Source: an uncultured Cetobacterium sp. (GTDB taxonomy: Bacteria; Fusobacteriota; Fusobacteriia; Fusobacteriales; Fusobacteriaceae). Taken from it: a stretch of DNA of 46,151 bases. The stretch is taken from positions 1-46,151 of the forward strand of contig NZ_CAMFHX010000019.1 of the NCBI RefSeq assembly GCF_945952365.1, written 5' to 3'. Position 1 is the first letter of the stretch. Every line of letters starts with the position of its first letter. The position numbers and the translations under genes were made by a program. The notes under the pieces are model-generated. The model was not told the origin of the DNA. It searched no databases and saw only the letters and a program-made list of their open reading frames with translations. Positions 1 through 6,045 of this stretch are shown piece by piece.

Positions 1-564
1 GGCTCTCTTACCTTGAAGCCTACAGCTAAAAACAGTAACTATTTGAACCAAATCTTCTACAAGTTCCTCTTGCTCTGTTTTTTCAGTGTTATCAATTACT
101 TCTATTTCTACTGAATATTTTTTACAAAGGTTTTCAACAAGTTCATACCCAAATCTAAGTAATCTATCTTTATAAAGAATAACTATTTTTTCAACTTCTC
201 CATCTGTTATAAGATTAACCAGTTTATTAAACCCCTTTTTATTATAGTTTACACCACTTCCTATGTCGCTAATTATTTCAAACTGATAGCCTCTTCCTAA
301 CATATATAGCTTCACATTATCTATTTGTTTTTCTAAGTCATCTTTTTGCTTATTAGAACTAACTCTACAATATCCAATTATTTTTCTATTTTTCTTAACA
401 GTGTTTATGCCCAAAAATTTATTAACTTGCTCTTCTGAATAATATCTATATCCACTATCTGTTTTATGATGTGGAACTAGCTTCCCGTTAGAATCCCAAT
501 TTCTTAATGTTTGACCTGTTACATTTAAAATTTTTACCATTTCTCTAGTTGAATAATACTTCAT
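1..564 (-). CDS. tnpA: IS607-family serine recombinase/transposase TnpA (3' end beyond window)
   Basis: The reading frame starts at the ATG at 564 and is still open at base 1, giving 188 codons. The N-terminus reads as a MerR-type helix-turn-helix (MKYYSTREMVKIL, later LRNWDSNGKL and GYRYYSEEQV). It is followed by a serine-recombinase domain with the motif IIGYCRVSSNKQKDDLEKQ, where the Ser of RVSS is the expected nucleophile, and then LYKDRLLRFGYELVE. This order, a small HTH followed by a resolvase domain, is typical of IS607 transposases. The usual partner tnpB would lie to the left of the window and cannot be seen. No good ribosome site lies close to the ATG (CAGTTGAAATAAA precedes it). 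The IS boundary probably falls between 565 and 593, near the five-C run at 585-589; IS607 recombines at GG dinucleotides. Confidence 0.85.
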   Translation of the reverse strand, partial: MKYYSTREMVKILNVTGQTLRNWDSNGKLVPHHKTDSGYRYYSEEQVNKFLGINTVKKNRKIIGYCRVSSNKQKDDLEKQIDNVKLYMLGRGYQFEIISDIGSGVNYNKKGFNKLVNLITDGEVEKIVILYKDRLLRFGYELVENLCKKYSVEIEVIDNTEKTEQEELVEDLVQIVTVFSCRLQGKRA

Positions 565-593
565 TTTATTTCAACTGTTAAAAGCCCCCTTGA

Positions 594-851
594 TTAATCT
601 TCTACATCTGAACAAACACATGGATAATCAGGTGTAGGTTCATCACTCAGATACTCCTCTATTTTTTCTATTCCACTAAAAATCAAAACATCTTCCCAAG
701 TTTCCACAACTAATGTTGGTGTTATTTCTATACTGTTTTTTTCGAATAAAGTTTCATCTATTATAATATTTATATCTTTTCTATTCAAAAACATTTTTTT
801 TACTTTTTGGCACTCTTCTGAGCTTTCTCTTATATATAGTGTTTTTTTCAT
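594..851 (-). CDS. Small thioredoxin/glutaredoxin-fold protein with Ser in place of the first active-site Cys
   Basis: An 85-residue protein when started at the ATG at 851 (MKKTLYIRESSEEC). A longer frame reaches 905, but an extended -10 (TGC-TATAAT, 887-882) lies inside that extension, and a GGAG lies upstream of the 851 ATG, so the short start is preferred. Short beta strand YIRES, a redox-site-like SEEC, then ITPTLVV with the cis-proline TP typical of thioredoxin folds. The first Cys of the usual CxxC is Ser, so normal dithiol chemistry is unlikely. The tail carries CVC five residues before the end. The function is not recognised; a redox, persulfide or metal-binding role is conceivable. 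It sits directly ahead of the IS607 gene on the same strand, with its stop 30 bases before that gene's ATG. Confidence 0.6.
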   Translation of the reverse strand: MKKTLYIRESSEECQKVKKMFLNRKDINIIIDETLFEKNSIEITPTLVVETWEDVLIFSGIEKIEEYLSDEPTPDYPCVCSDVED

Positions 852-881
852 TTTATCTTTTTTACTCCAATCTTTTTTAGC

Positions 882-928
882 ATTATAGCACATATAAATA
901 CACATTAAAATATATTTTGTGTTATAAT
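882..928. promoter_or_regulatory. Back-to-back extended -10 promoters
   Basis: On the minus strand TATAAT (887-882) is preceded by TGC, an extended -10 serving the 594-851 gene. On the plus strand TATAAT at 923-928 serves the gene at 967. Both hexamers have a weak 17-bp-spaced -35 at the same site (TTAAAA on plus, TTTTAA on minus, 905-910), so the two promoters share this segment. Confidence 0.6.
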
Positions 929-966
929 ATAATGTAAAACTTTAAGTAGAAAATAAGGAGTGTAAA

Positions 967-1398
967 ATGCAAACAATAATAAACGATTTAAAAAATGAAT
1001 TATCTTATAAAGTTAGATTAGAAGCTATTGATAAAATCAAAGAATATGATTTAAATGACGAAAAATATGCACATTTAAAAGATATAATAATAAAATTGGC
1101 TTTAACTGATAGAGTTTTTGCTGTTAAACAAGCGGCTTTCTTACTTTGTCAAAAAAATAAACTTAAAAAAAATGGTGAAGTTATCAATCTAGGAAAAAAG
1201 AATACTGGTTACTCACCAAACGATATTAGAAAAATGTTTTTAAAAATAAAAAGAGAAACAAGAATGGAAGCTCTTGATTTAGATCTTTTTAAAGAATATT
1301 TCCAAACAATCTCACCTAAAATGTATGATGTTATGGCTTACGAGCATATGTACTTCGATAATTGGATAAGAGGAATCTATAAATACCTATCAAAATAA
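967..1398 (+). CDS. HEAT-repeat-like helical protein, conserved hypothetical
   Basis: 143 residues, started at an ATG with a GGAG site about 6 bases upstream. The first half (LKNELSYKVRLEAIDKIKEY, then LALTDRVFAVKQAAFLL) has the spacing of paired amphipathic helices seen in HEAT/armadillo repeats: hydrophobic positions every 3-4 residues and a D/R-V-A-V-K-Q pattern. The second half is charged and helical, with MYDVMAYEHMYFDNWIRGIYKY near the end. There is no signal peptide or membrane segment, so a cytosolic scaffold or protein-binding role is the most that can be inferred. It is transcribed alone: its own promoter lies upstream and a strong bidirectional terminator follows 12 bases after the stop. 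Confidence 0.65.
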   Translation: MQTIINDLKNELSYKVRLEAIDKIKEYDLNDEKYAHLKDIIIKLALTDRVFAVKQAAFLLCQKNKLKKNGEVINLGKKNTGYSPNDIRKMFLKIKRETRMEALDLDLFKEYFQTISPKMYDVMAYEHMYFDNWIRGIYKYLSK

Positions 1399-1404
1399 TA
1401 GATA

Positions 1405-1439
1405 AAAAAAAGTCATAGATTTTCACCTATGACTTTTTT
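1405..1439. terminator. Bidirectional rho-independent terminator
   Basis: AGTCATAG (1411-1418) pairs with CTATGACT (1427-1434) around an 8-base loop, flanked by an A run on the left and a T run on the right. It can end both the HEAT-like gene (plus) and the permease gene (minus), which converge here. Confidence 0.9.
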
Positions 1440-1459
1440 ATCTATTCAGTTTATATTTC

Positions 1460-2884
1460 TTACTTATTTCTAATCTCTTTTGCTTTATGACTCTTTTCAC
1501 TCAAATATTTAATAGATATTCCAATTAACATAAACATCAGTAATCCACCATAATATAATTTTATTTTCTCCATTTGTTGAATAAGTGGAACTGTAAAATT
1601 ATAACCTGCAAATATAAATGCTATAAACGTCATCGACGATACTGAAACTCCAGCTAACATCGATATAGTATTATTCTTAGAGATTTGGAACGGCGATTTA
1701 ACTCCTTTTTTTCTAAAGAATACATAACTTATACCTAAACAGAAATATGGAACTATCAGTGCCATTGTTGTCATATCATAAACTCTATAATACAACTCTC
1801 CTGCAGCTTCTCCTCCAAAAATTGTTAAAGCTATAAATAAAAATGCCAATATTGTTTGGAATACTAAGGCGTTTATTAAAATACCTGTATCCTTTGATTT
1901 CTTTGTTAACCAATCCGGGAAAGTTCCCTCTGGTGCCTCACTAAATACTCCTGCAGCTAGTGATGTACTCCACAGAATAAGTGCTACCAATGTTATTAAA
2001 GTATACGCTAATCCCATAAGTTTAACAAACCATATTCCTAAACCAATTTTATCTCCCATAAATTTAAATCCAGCTAATACTGCATTTATCAATGATATCT
2101 TTGAGAAATCCTCTTGAGTTCCAAATGCTGAAACCGAAATAATTCCTATAACGTAAAGTGCTCCTATTAAAAGCGAGGCTATTAGTAACCCTCTTACAAA
2201 ATTCTTTTCAGGCTCTTTTACTTGATTTACATATGGACCAACAACTTCTCCGCCTCCAAATGCAAACAGTATCCAAGAAAACGACCCTAGTGCTTTTGCT
2301 AACTCTGTCTTAGAAGCTACATCTATTGTAAACATATCTACAGTTAATTCTGTTGCACTACCTCCAGTTAGATGTAGATATATTCCCGCTACTAAGAATA
2401 TTAAAACTGTAAATAAAGAGATATATCCAACTGGCTTTGATAAAGCTCCTATCGCTTTTTGATATTTAACTCCAATAACCAATGATATAACTAATGCCAC
2501 AAGTGATAATAATGCTGTCTCTGAATTTGACATATTAGCATCACCAAATAATCCAAAACTTAAATATGTAGGTACTCTTGTTGCTAGTGTTGGTAGATAA
2601 AATATATTTGCTATAAAATATGACCATATTGCAAAATATGCCATTTTTTTTCCCAATCCAATCTCTATCCACGAGTATATTCCACTTGTTCTATCTTTAG
2701 CATACGCTCCGAATTCTGCCATTATTAAACACAGTGGTAAAAAGTAAAAAAATATTCCTATCACTAACATTGTGGCGGAAGACATTCCTACTTCTTTAAA
2801 ATTGTTGGCGATATTACCAAACCCAAATACTCCTAAGAATATCATCATTACTAAAGATGATACAGATAGATATTTCTTGTCCAT
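1460..2884 (-). CDS. APC-superfamily amino-acid permease/antiporter
   Basis: About 474 residues with roughly 12 hydrophobic segments and no signal peptide, an inner-membrane amino-acid transporter of the APC superfamily. The N-terminal helix contains the family-type MIFLGVFGFGNI (helix 1 break around the GxG), and helix 6 reads FSWILFAFGGGEVVGPYVNQVKEPEKNF, a conserved substrate-pocket region of glutamate/GABA-antiporter-like members. The frame extends to a TTG at 2890, but GGGAG lies exactly 6 bases before the ATG at 2884, so that start is preferred. It is monocistronic, converging with the HEAT-like gene and sharing its terminator. Upstream, two copies of ACTATAAA (about 2926-2948) could hold -10 elements. 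The substrate cannot be read from the sequence; glutamate or another amino acid is likely. Confidence 0.8.
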   Translation of the reverse strand: MDKKYLSVSSLVMMIFLGVFGFGNIANNFKEVGMSSATMLVIGIFFYFLPLCLIMAEFGAYAKDRTSGIYSWIEIGLGKKMAYFAIWSYFIANIFYLPTLATRVPTYLSFGLFGDANMSNSETALLSLVALVISLVIGVKYQKAIGALSKPVGYISLFTVLIFLVAGIYLHLTGGSATELTVDMFTIDVASKTELAKALGSFSWILFAFGGGEVVGPYVNQVKEPEKNFVRGLLIASLLIGALYVIGIISVSAFGTQEDFSKISLINAVLAGFKFMGDKIGLGIWFVKLMGLAYTLITLVALILWSTSLAAGVFSEAPEGTFPDWLTKKSKDTGILINALVFQTILAFLFIALTIFGGEAAGELYYRVYDMTTMALIVPYFCLGISYVFFRKKGVKSPFQISKNNTISMLAGVSVSSMTFIAFIFAGYNFTVPLIQQMEKIKLYYGGLLMFMLIGISIKYLSEKSHKAKEIRNK

Positions 2885-3014
2885 TCTCAACTCCCTATTT
2901 CTTATATTTTCTTTTAAAAACAGCCTTTATAGTAACATCTTTTATAGTAAAAATCAACGATTTTATTTCACTAAGTTTCTTAATTTAAAAGTATAATTTT
3001 TGTTTTAAATATTG

Positions 3015-3020
3015 TATAAT
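3015..3020 (+). promoter_or_regulatory. -10 element of yedF
   Basis: TATAAT 35 bases before the yedF ATG, followed by an AAGGAGGAG ribosome site. No convincing -35 is seen at 17 bp; a second TATAAT lies at 2992-2997. Confidence 0.45.
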
Positions 3021-3054
3021 TAGATGTGTATAAATAATTACAAGGAGGAGTTTT

Positions 3055-3642
3055 ATGATAAAAGTTAATGCAATTGGGCAAACTTGTCCTATGCCAGTTA
3101 TTATGACTAAAAATGCTTTAAAAAATATAACAGAAGGTACTGTTGAAGTATCTGTCGACAATAAAATTTCGAAAGAAAATATTGAAAAATTCTCTAAAGA
3201 GATGGGATATTCTTTTTCTTCTAAAAGTGAAGGAGATATCTTTTTAATCGTAATAGAAAAAAAACCTTTACCTTTAAGTATAAATGAATCTGTTGAATTA
3301 GAAAACGATGATACTGTTATTGTTATAGCTTCTGATAAAATGGGAGATGGAGATTCAGCACTTGGAGAAACACTTATGAAAGGATTTATCTATACGCTTA
3401 CAGAGATGGAAAATCTTCCTAAAGCTATTCTTTTCTATAACAAAGGTGTATTTTTAACAGCTTCAAATGAATCAACTATAAAAGATTTAAAAACTTTAGA
3501 GGAAAGAGGAGTCGAAATTTTATCTTGCGGAGCTTGTCTTAACTTCTATCATCTAGAAACATCTTTAGGTACTGGTTCAGTAACTAATATGTATAATATT
3601 ATAGAGCAACAAATGAAAGCTAAAAAGGTGATTAGACCGTAA
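3055..3642 (+). CDS. yedF: YedF, selenium-metabolism sulfurtransferase-like protein
   Basis: 195 residues in two parts. Residues 1-72 form a TusA/SirA domain with the hallmark CPMP motif near residue 11 (IGQTCPMPVI), whose Cys carries persulfide in TusA. Residues about 85-195 form a DsrE/F-like domain ending with LSCGACLNFYH. This arrangement matches the YedF family, which in many genomes travels with selenium genes and is thought to handle Se or S as persulfide/perselenide. A strong AAGGAGGAG site precedes the ATG. The stop overlaps the next start (TAATG), so the DUF3343 gene is translationally coupled, and a selenocysteine tRNA follows. The role in selenium delivery is a family-level inference from genomic context. 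Confidence 0.9.
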   Translation: MIKVNAIGQTCPMPVIMTKNALKNITEGTVEVSVDNKISKENIEKFSKEMGYSFSSKSEGDIFLIVIEKKPLPLSINESVELENDDTVIVIASDKMGDGDSALGETLMKGFIYTLTEMENLPKAILFYNKGVFLTASNESTIKDLKTLEERGVEILSCGACLNFYHLETSLGTGSVTNMYNIIEQQMKAKKVIRP

Positions 3643-3917
3643 TGAATATTGAGAAATTTTTAATTATAACCTTTGATTCTACTCATTTAGTTATGAAAAT
3701 TGAGAAATTTTTACTTGAAGCTGGAATTTCTGTACAAATAATACCACTTCCAGGTGAATTAAAATCTAGTTGTGGGTTTTCTATTAAAGCTGAAATAGAA
3801 GATATAAACAAAATAATTTTACTTTTTAAAAACAATAATATTGAAGAAAATATATATAGTATCTATCTTTGTGAAAAAATTGGTTTTAAAAAAACTTTTT
3901 CCCCTTTTAATTTTTAA
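3642..3917 (+). CDS. DUF3343 protein, putative Se/S carrier
   Basis: 91 residues with a DUF3343-like pattern: a beta strand (EKFLIITFDSTHLVMKIEKFL) followed by a helix, then IPLPGELKSSCGFSIKAE with the single conserved Cys of the family at about residue 44. These small proteins are found beside YedF and NifS-like genes and have been proposed to bind S or Se. The ATG overlaps the yedF stop codon by one base, so the pair form an operon. The gene ends about 30 bases before selC, which has its own promoter. The selenium role is inferred from context. Confidence 0.75.
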   Translation: MNIEKFLIITFDSTHLVMKIEKFLLEAGISVQIIPLPGELKSSCGFSIKAEIEDINKIILLFKNNNIEENIYSIYLCEKIGFKKTFSPFNF

Positions 3918-3933
3918 TTTTTTATGCTATAAT
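3905..3933 (+). promoter_or_regulatory. selC promoter with extended -10
   Basis: TGC followed by TATAAT (3928-3933), 13 bases before the mature tRNA 5' end; a weak -35 TTTTAA lies at 3905-3910 with 17-bp spacing. Confidence 0.65.
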
Positions 3934-3946
3934 AATTTTATAAATT

Positions 3947-4040
3947 GGAAGCGGGTGAGCTACTGGTGTACTCAGCAGTCTTCAAAACTGTCTTGGCGAG
4001 TCAAATCGCTGGTAGGTTCGATTCCTACACGCTTCCGCCA
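3947..4040 (+). tRNA. selC: Selenocysteine tRNA (anticodon TCA)
   Basis: 94 bases with the CCA tail encoded (4038-4040). The acceptor pairs GGAAGCG (3947-3953) with CGCTTCC (4030-4036). CAGT/ACTG form the anticodon stem around the loop CTTCAAA, with anticodon TCA at 3982-3984 reading UGA. A long extra arm follows (GGCGA/TCGCT around GTCAAA), then the T arm GTAGG-TTCGATT-CCTAC. The length, long variable arm and TCA anticodon together identify tRNA-Sec. The organism therefore recodes UGA, although several genes here also use TGA as an ordinary stop (for example at 10847-10849 and 33267-33269). selA, selB and selD are not in the window. Confidence 0.97.
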
Positions 4041-4053
4041 ATTTAAAAATTTC

Positions 4054-4084
4054 AGCCTCACTAAATATAGTGAGGCTTTTTTAT
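4054..4084 (+). terminator. Terminator of selC
   Basis: AGCCTCACTA (4054-4063) and TAGTGAGGCT (4068-4077) form a perfect 10-bp stem with an AATA loop, followed by T-rich sequence. It lies 14 bases after the tRNA CCA. Confidence 0.93.
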
Positions 4085-4112
4085 TTTTCAGATATTTTTA
4101 TATACAAAATAC

Positions 4113-4186
4113 AAAAAAGAAGGCCCTGGGAATGGCCTTCAATTTTTTGACTAATTTTTTGGTTGGCGTAAATAACAGCATTTACG
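4113..4186 (-). ncRNA. Candidate small RNA, about 73 nt
   Basis: A complete stand-alone transcription unit on the minus strand with no reading frame of note. A near-consensus promoter (-35 TTGACA at 4220-4215, 17-bp spacer, -10 TACAAT at 4197-4192) predicts a start near 4185. The RNA begins with a 7-bp hairpin (CGTAAAT 4186-4180, loop GCTGTT, ATTTACG 4173-4167), extendable by a GG/CC pair across a one-base bulge. A single-stranded A-rich linker follows. It ends with a GAAGGCC/GGCCTTC stem (4140-4134 with 4125-4119) and six Ts. I recognise no known RNA family. It lies between selC and the guanine riboswitch operon. Expression is an inference from promoter and terminator quality. Confidence 0.6.
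4119..4148. terminator. Bidirectional terminator between selC and the sRNA
   Basis: GAAGGCC (4119-4125) pairs with GGCCTTC (4134-4140). A six-A run on the left gives Us for the minus-strand RNA, and T6 at 4143-4148 gives a second stop for selC read-through. Confidence 0.85.
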
Positions 4187-4191
4187 ACCAC

Positions 4192-4220
4192 ATTGTAGTA
4201 TATAATTGTTTGTTTGTCAA
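4192..4220 (-). promoter_or_regulatory. Near-consensus promoter of the candidate sRNA
   Basis: TTGACA (4220-4215) and TACAAT (4197-4192) with exactly 17 bases between. This is the best match to the sigma-70 consensus noticed in the window. Confidence 0.75.
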
Positions 4221-4343
4221 ACTTTTTATCTTAAATATTTTGCAAATCTTGAAGTTTGTTTAGAGTGTGAAAATTAGTACAAAACAATATTCACAACTAA
4301 AATATCTATTCTTATCTATACCTCATTTCTAGTGAAAAAATTA

Positions 4344-4375
4344 TTGCAATGTTAGAAGAGTTGTGATACTATAAT
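4344..4375 (+). promoter_or_regulatory. Probable promoter of the riboswitch operon
   Basis: TATAAT at 4370-4375 upstream of the riboswitch. A TTGCAA at 4344-4349 is spaced 20 bp, longer than ideal. The predicted start is near 4382, so the tandem repeats at 4386-4407 lie at the 5' end of the transcript. Confidence 0.5.
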
Positions 4376-4385
4376 CTTAATTATT

Positions 4386-4407
4386 TTAAGTGCACCTTGA
4401 GTGCACC
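4386..4407 (+). repeat. Tandem 11-bp repeat near the operon start site
   Basis: TTAAGTGCACC (4386-4396) is followed at once by TTGAGTGCACC (4397-4407), differing at one base. The period is about one helical turn, and each copy contains the palindrome GTGCAC. It could be an operator. A small hairpin, ACACTA-ACC-TAGTGT (4412-4426), follows. Confidence 0.5.
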
Positions 4408-4446
4408 ACAGACACTAACCTAGTGTTTTCAATAGGAATTAAAGAA

Positions 4447-4518
4447 TTACTCATATATATCCGTAATACGGTCGGAAGTTTCTACGGCTAACCTTAAATT
4501 AGCCACTATGGGTGAATT
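4447..4518 (+). promoter_or_regulatory. Purine riboswitch aptamer, guanine class
   Basis: All landmarks of the purine aptamer are readable. P1 is TACTCAT (4448-4454) with ATGGGTG (4508-4514), including G-T wobbles. P2 is TCCG...CGGA around a loop containing AATACGG. The junction GTTTCTAC follows, then P3, GGCTAA/TTAGCC, with loop CCTTAAA. The 3' junction reads ACTATGG, and its C at 4506 corresponds to C74, which pairs with guanine or hypoxanthine (adenine-type aptamers have U). Ligand binding should switch the permease-hydroxylase-xpt operon off through the expression platform that follows. Confidence 0.95.
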
Positions 4519-4594
4519 AAATAGATTTTTTATCTAACTATTTTAGATTATCTATTTTTCACTTGTAGAAGATGAAAAAAGATAATCTTTTTTT
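4512..4594 (+). terminator. Riboswitch expression platform (antiterminator/terminator)
   Basis: Antiterminator: GTGAA (4512-4516) and AAATAGAT (4519-4526) pair with ATCTATTT and TTCAC (4550-4562), a 13-bp helix with a TT bulge that uses the 3' strand of P1. Terminator: AGATTATC (4545-4552) pairs with GATAATCT (4581-4588), extended by TTTTTC/GAAAAA pairing, followed by T7 at 4588-4594. The two are mutually exclusive. Purine-bound P1 holds GTG, frees the terminator and stops transcription. Confidence 0.9.
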
Positions 4595-4602
4595 ATTTTC
4601 TG

Positions 4603-4653
4603 CTATATAGTTTAATCCAACTATATATTGAGTAAAATTCAAAAAAGAATTTT
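4603..4653 (+). other. Two hairpins between the riboswitch terminator and the first ribosome site
   Basis: TATATAGTT (4604-4612) pairs with AACTATATA (4619-4627), and AAAATTC (4634-4640) pairs with GAATTTT (4647-4653). The second stem abuts the AGGAGG at 4654-4659. They may stabilise the mRNA or tune translation; no further function is evident. Confidence 0.45.
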
Positions 4654-4668
4654 AGGAGGATTATTAAA

Positions 4669-6018
4669 ATGGAAAAAAACAGATCACCTTATCACTTAGA
4701 TGGAGTACCTGAATTAAAAACAGCTCTACCTTTAGGATTACAACACATTCTTGCTATGTTTGTTAGTAACATCACACCTATCATTATAGTAGCTGGAGTT
4801 CTTGGACTTTCATCTGAACAAAAGACACTACTTATTCAAGCCTCTATGTTTGTTGCTGGGTTAAACACTTTAGTTCAAGCTTATACTTTAGGACCTATCG
4901 GTGCTAGATTACCAATCGTTGTTGGAACAAGCTTTGCTTTCGTTCCAGTTGCAATCTCTATCGGAACTAGATATGGATTTGAAGGAGTTCTTGGAGCGGC
5001 TTTAATTGGTGGACTATTTGAAGGTCTTTTAGGATTATTTATAAAAAGAGTTAGAAAATTCTTCCCACCTATCGTAACTGGTGTAGTTGTTCTTTCTATT
5101 GGATTATCTCTTTTACCAGTTGGAGTTAAAAGTTTTGCTGGTGGTGTAGGTGCACCTGATTTCGGTTCTTTAGAGAACTTATTAATTGGAACTATTGTTC
5201 TTATAACTGTTGTGTTCTTCAAACAATTTACAAAAGGGATTTTAAGTACTGGATCTATTTTCATTGGGACTATTGTTGGATTTATCGTTGCTTTAATTCT
5301 TGGAAAAGTGGATTTACAACCTCTTGTTCAAGCTAACTATTTAACAGTACCTAGACCTTTAATGTTTGGTTTCGCATTCCATCTTGACGCTATCTTAGCT
5401 ATGATTTTAATGTTCATAGTATCAGCTGTTGAAACTGTAGGAGATTTATCTGGTGTTACTATGGGTGGAGCAGGAAGAGAAACTACAGATAGAGAGTTAT
5501 CTGGTGGAATTCTTGCAGATGGACTTGGAAGTGCTTTAGCTGCTGTATTCTCAGTTTTACCAACTACTTCTTTCAGTCAAAATACAGGTATCATCGCTAT
5601 GACTGGTATTATGAGTAGATTCGTAGTTGCTACTGGAGCTGTATTCCTAGTTGTTGGAGCGTTCATTCCAAAAATCGGAGCACTTTTCACTATAATTCCT
5701 GCTAGTGTTATTGGTGGAAGCTTAGTTATGGTATTTGCTATGATTTCAATCAGTGGAATAAACTTAATTACAAAAGAACCATTAAAAAATAGAAATTCTG
5801 TTATCTTAGCTGTTTCTTTAGGTCTTGGATATGGACTTGGAAATGTTCCTGAAGCCCTTACAATCTTCCCTGAAAGTATCAAACTTATATTTGGAGGATC
5901 TGGAATTGTTGTTTCTGGTACAATAGCTGTTTTATTAAATATAATTTTACCTCTTGAAACTGAAGAGGTTAAAATAGACTCTGCTGAAGAGATTTCTATT
6001 ATAAAAAAAGCTGCATAA
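4669..6018 (+). CDS. NCS2-family purine (xanthine/urate-type) permease
   Basis: 449 residues with about 14 membrane segments, of the nucleobase:cation symporter-2 family. Helix 1 carries the family motif Q25-H26 (QHILAMF). Near residue 255 is VETVGD, and near 303 SQNTG inside the signature SFSQNTGIIAMTG. In XanQ and UapA the Glu and the Gln-Asn of these sites contact the purine, whereas uracil carriers have Glu in the second place, so xanthine or urate is the likely cargo. It is the first gene of the operon under the guanine riboswitch, with an AGGAGG 9 bases before the ATG. The downstream hydroxylase and xpt make uptake of xanthine or hypoxanthine for oxidation or salvage the obvious role. 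Confidence 0.9.
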   Translation: MEKNRSPYHLDGVPELKTALPLGLQHILAMFVSNITPIIIVAGVLGLSSEQKTLLIQASMFVAGLNTLVQAYTLGPIGARLPIVVGTSFAFVPVAISIGTRYGFEGVLGAALIGGLFEGLLGLFIKRVRKFFPPIVTGVVVLSIGLSLLPVGVKSFAGGVGAPDFGSLENLLIGTIVLITVVFFKQFTKGILSTGSIFIGTIVGFIVALILGKVDLQPLVQANYLTVPRPLMFGFAFHLDAILAMILMFIVSAVETVGDLSGVTMGGAGRETTDRELSGGILADGLGSALAAVFSVLPTTSFSQNTGIIAMTGIMSRFVVATGAVFLVVGAFIPKIGALFTIIPASVIGGSLVMVFAMISISGINLITKEPLKNRNSVILAVSLGLGYGLGNVPEALTIFPESIKLIFGGSGIVVSGTIAVLLNIILPLETEEVKIDSAEEISIIKKAA

Positions 6019-6045
6019 TAAATTAGATCAATTGGAGGTTTTAAA

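Noticed and set aside
852..905. Upstream extension of the thioredoxin-like gene
   Set aside because: It contains the gene's own extended -10 element, and the start at 905 has no ribosome site.
3841..4263. Plus-strand open frame of 140 codons
   Set aside because: It runs through the tRNA-Sec gene and two terminators, lacks a ribosome site and has no protein-like composition.
4381..4446. A molybdenum-cofactor or other second riboswitch upstream of the purine aptamer
   Set aside because: The short hairpin and repeats match no riboswitch pattern I know; reported only as possible operator elements.
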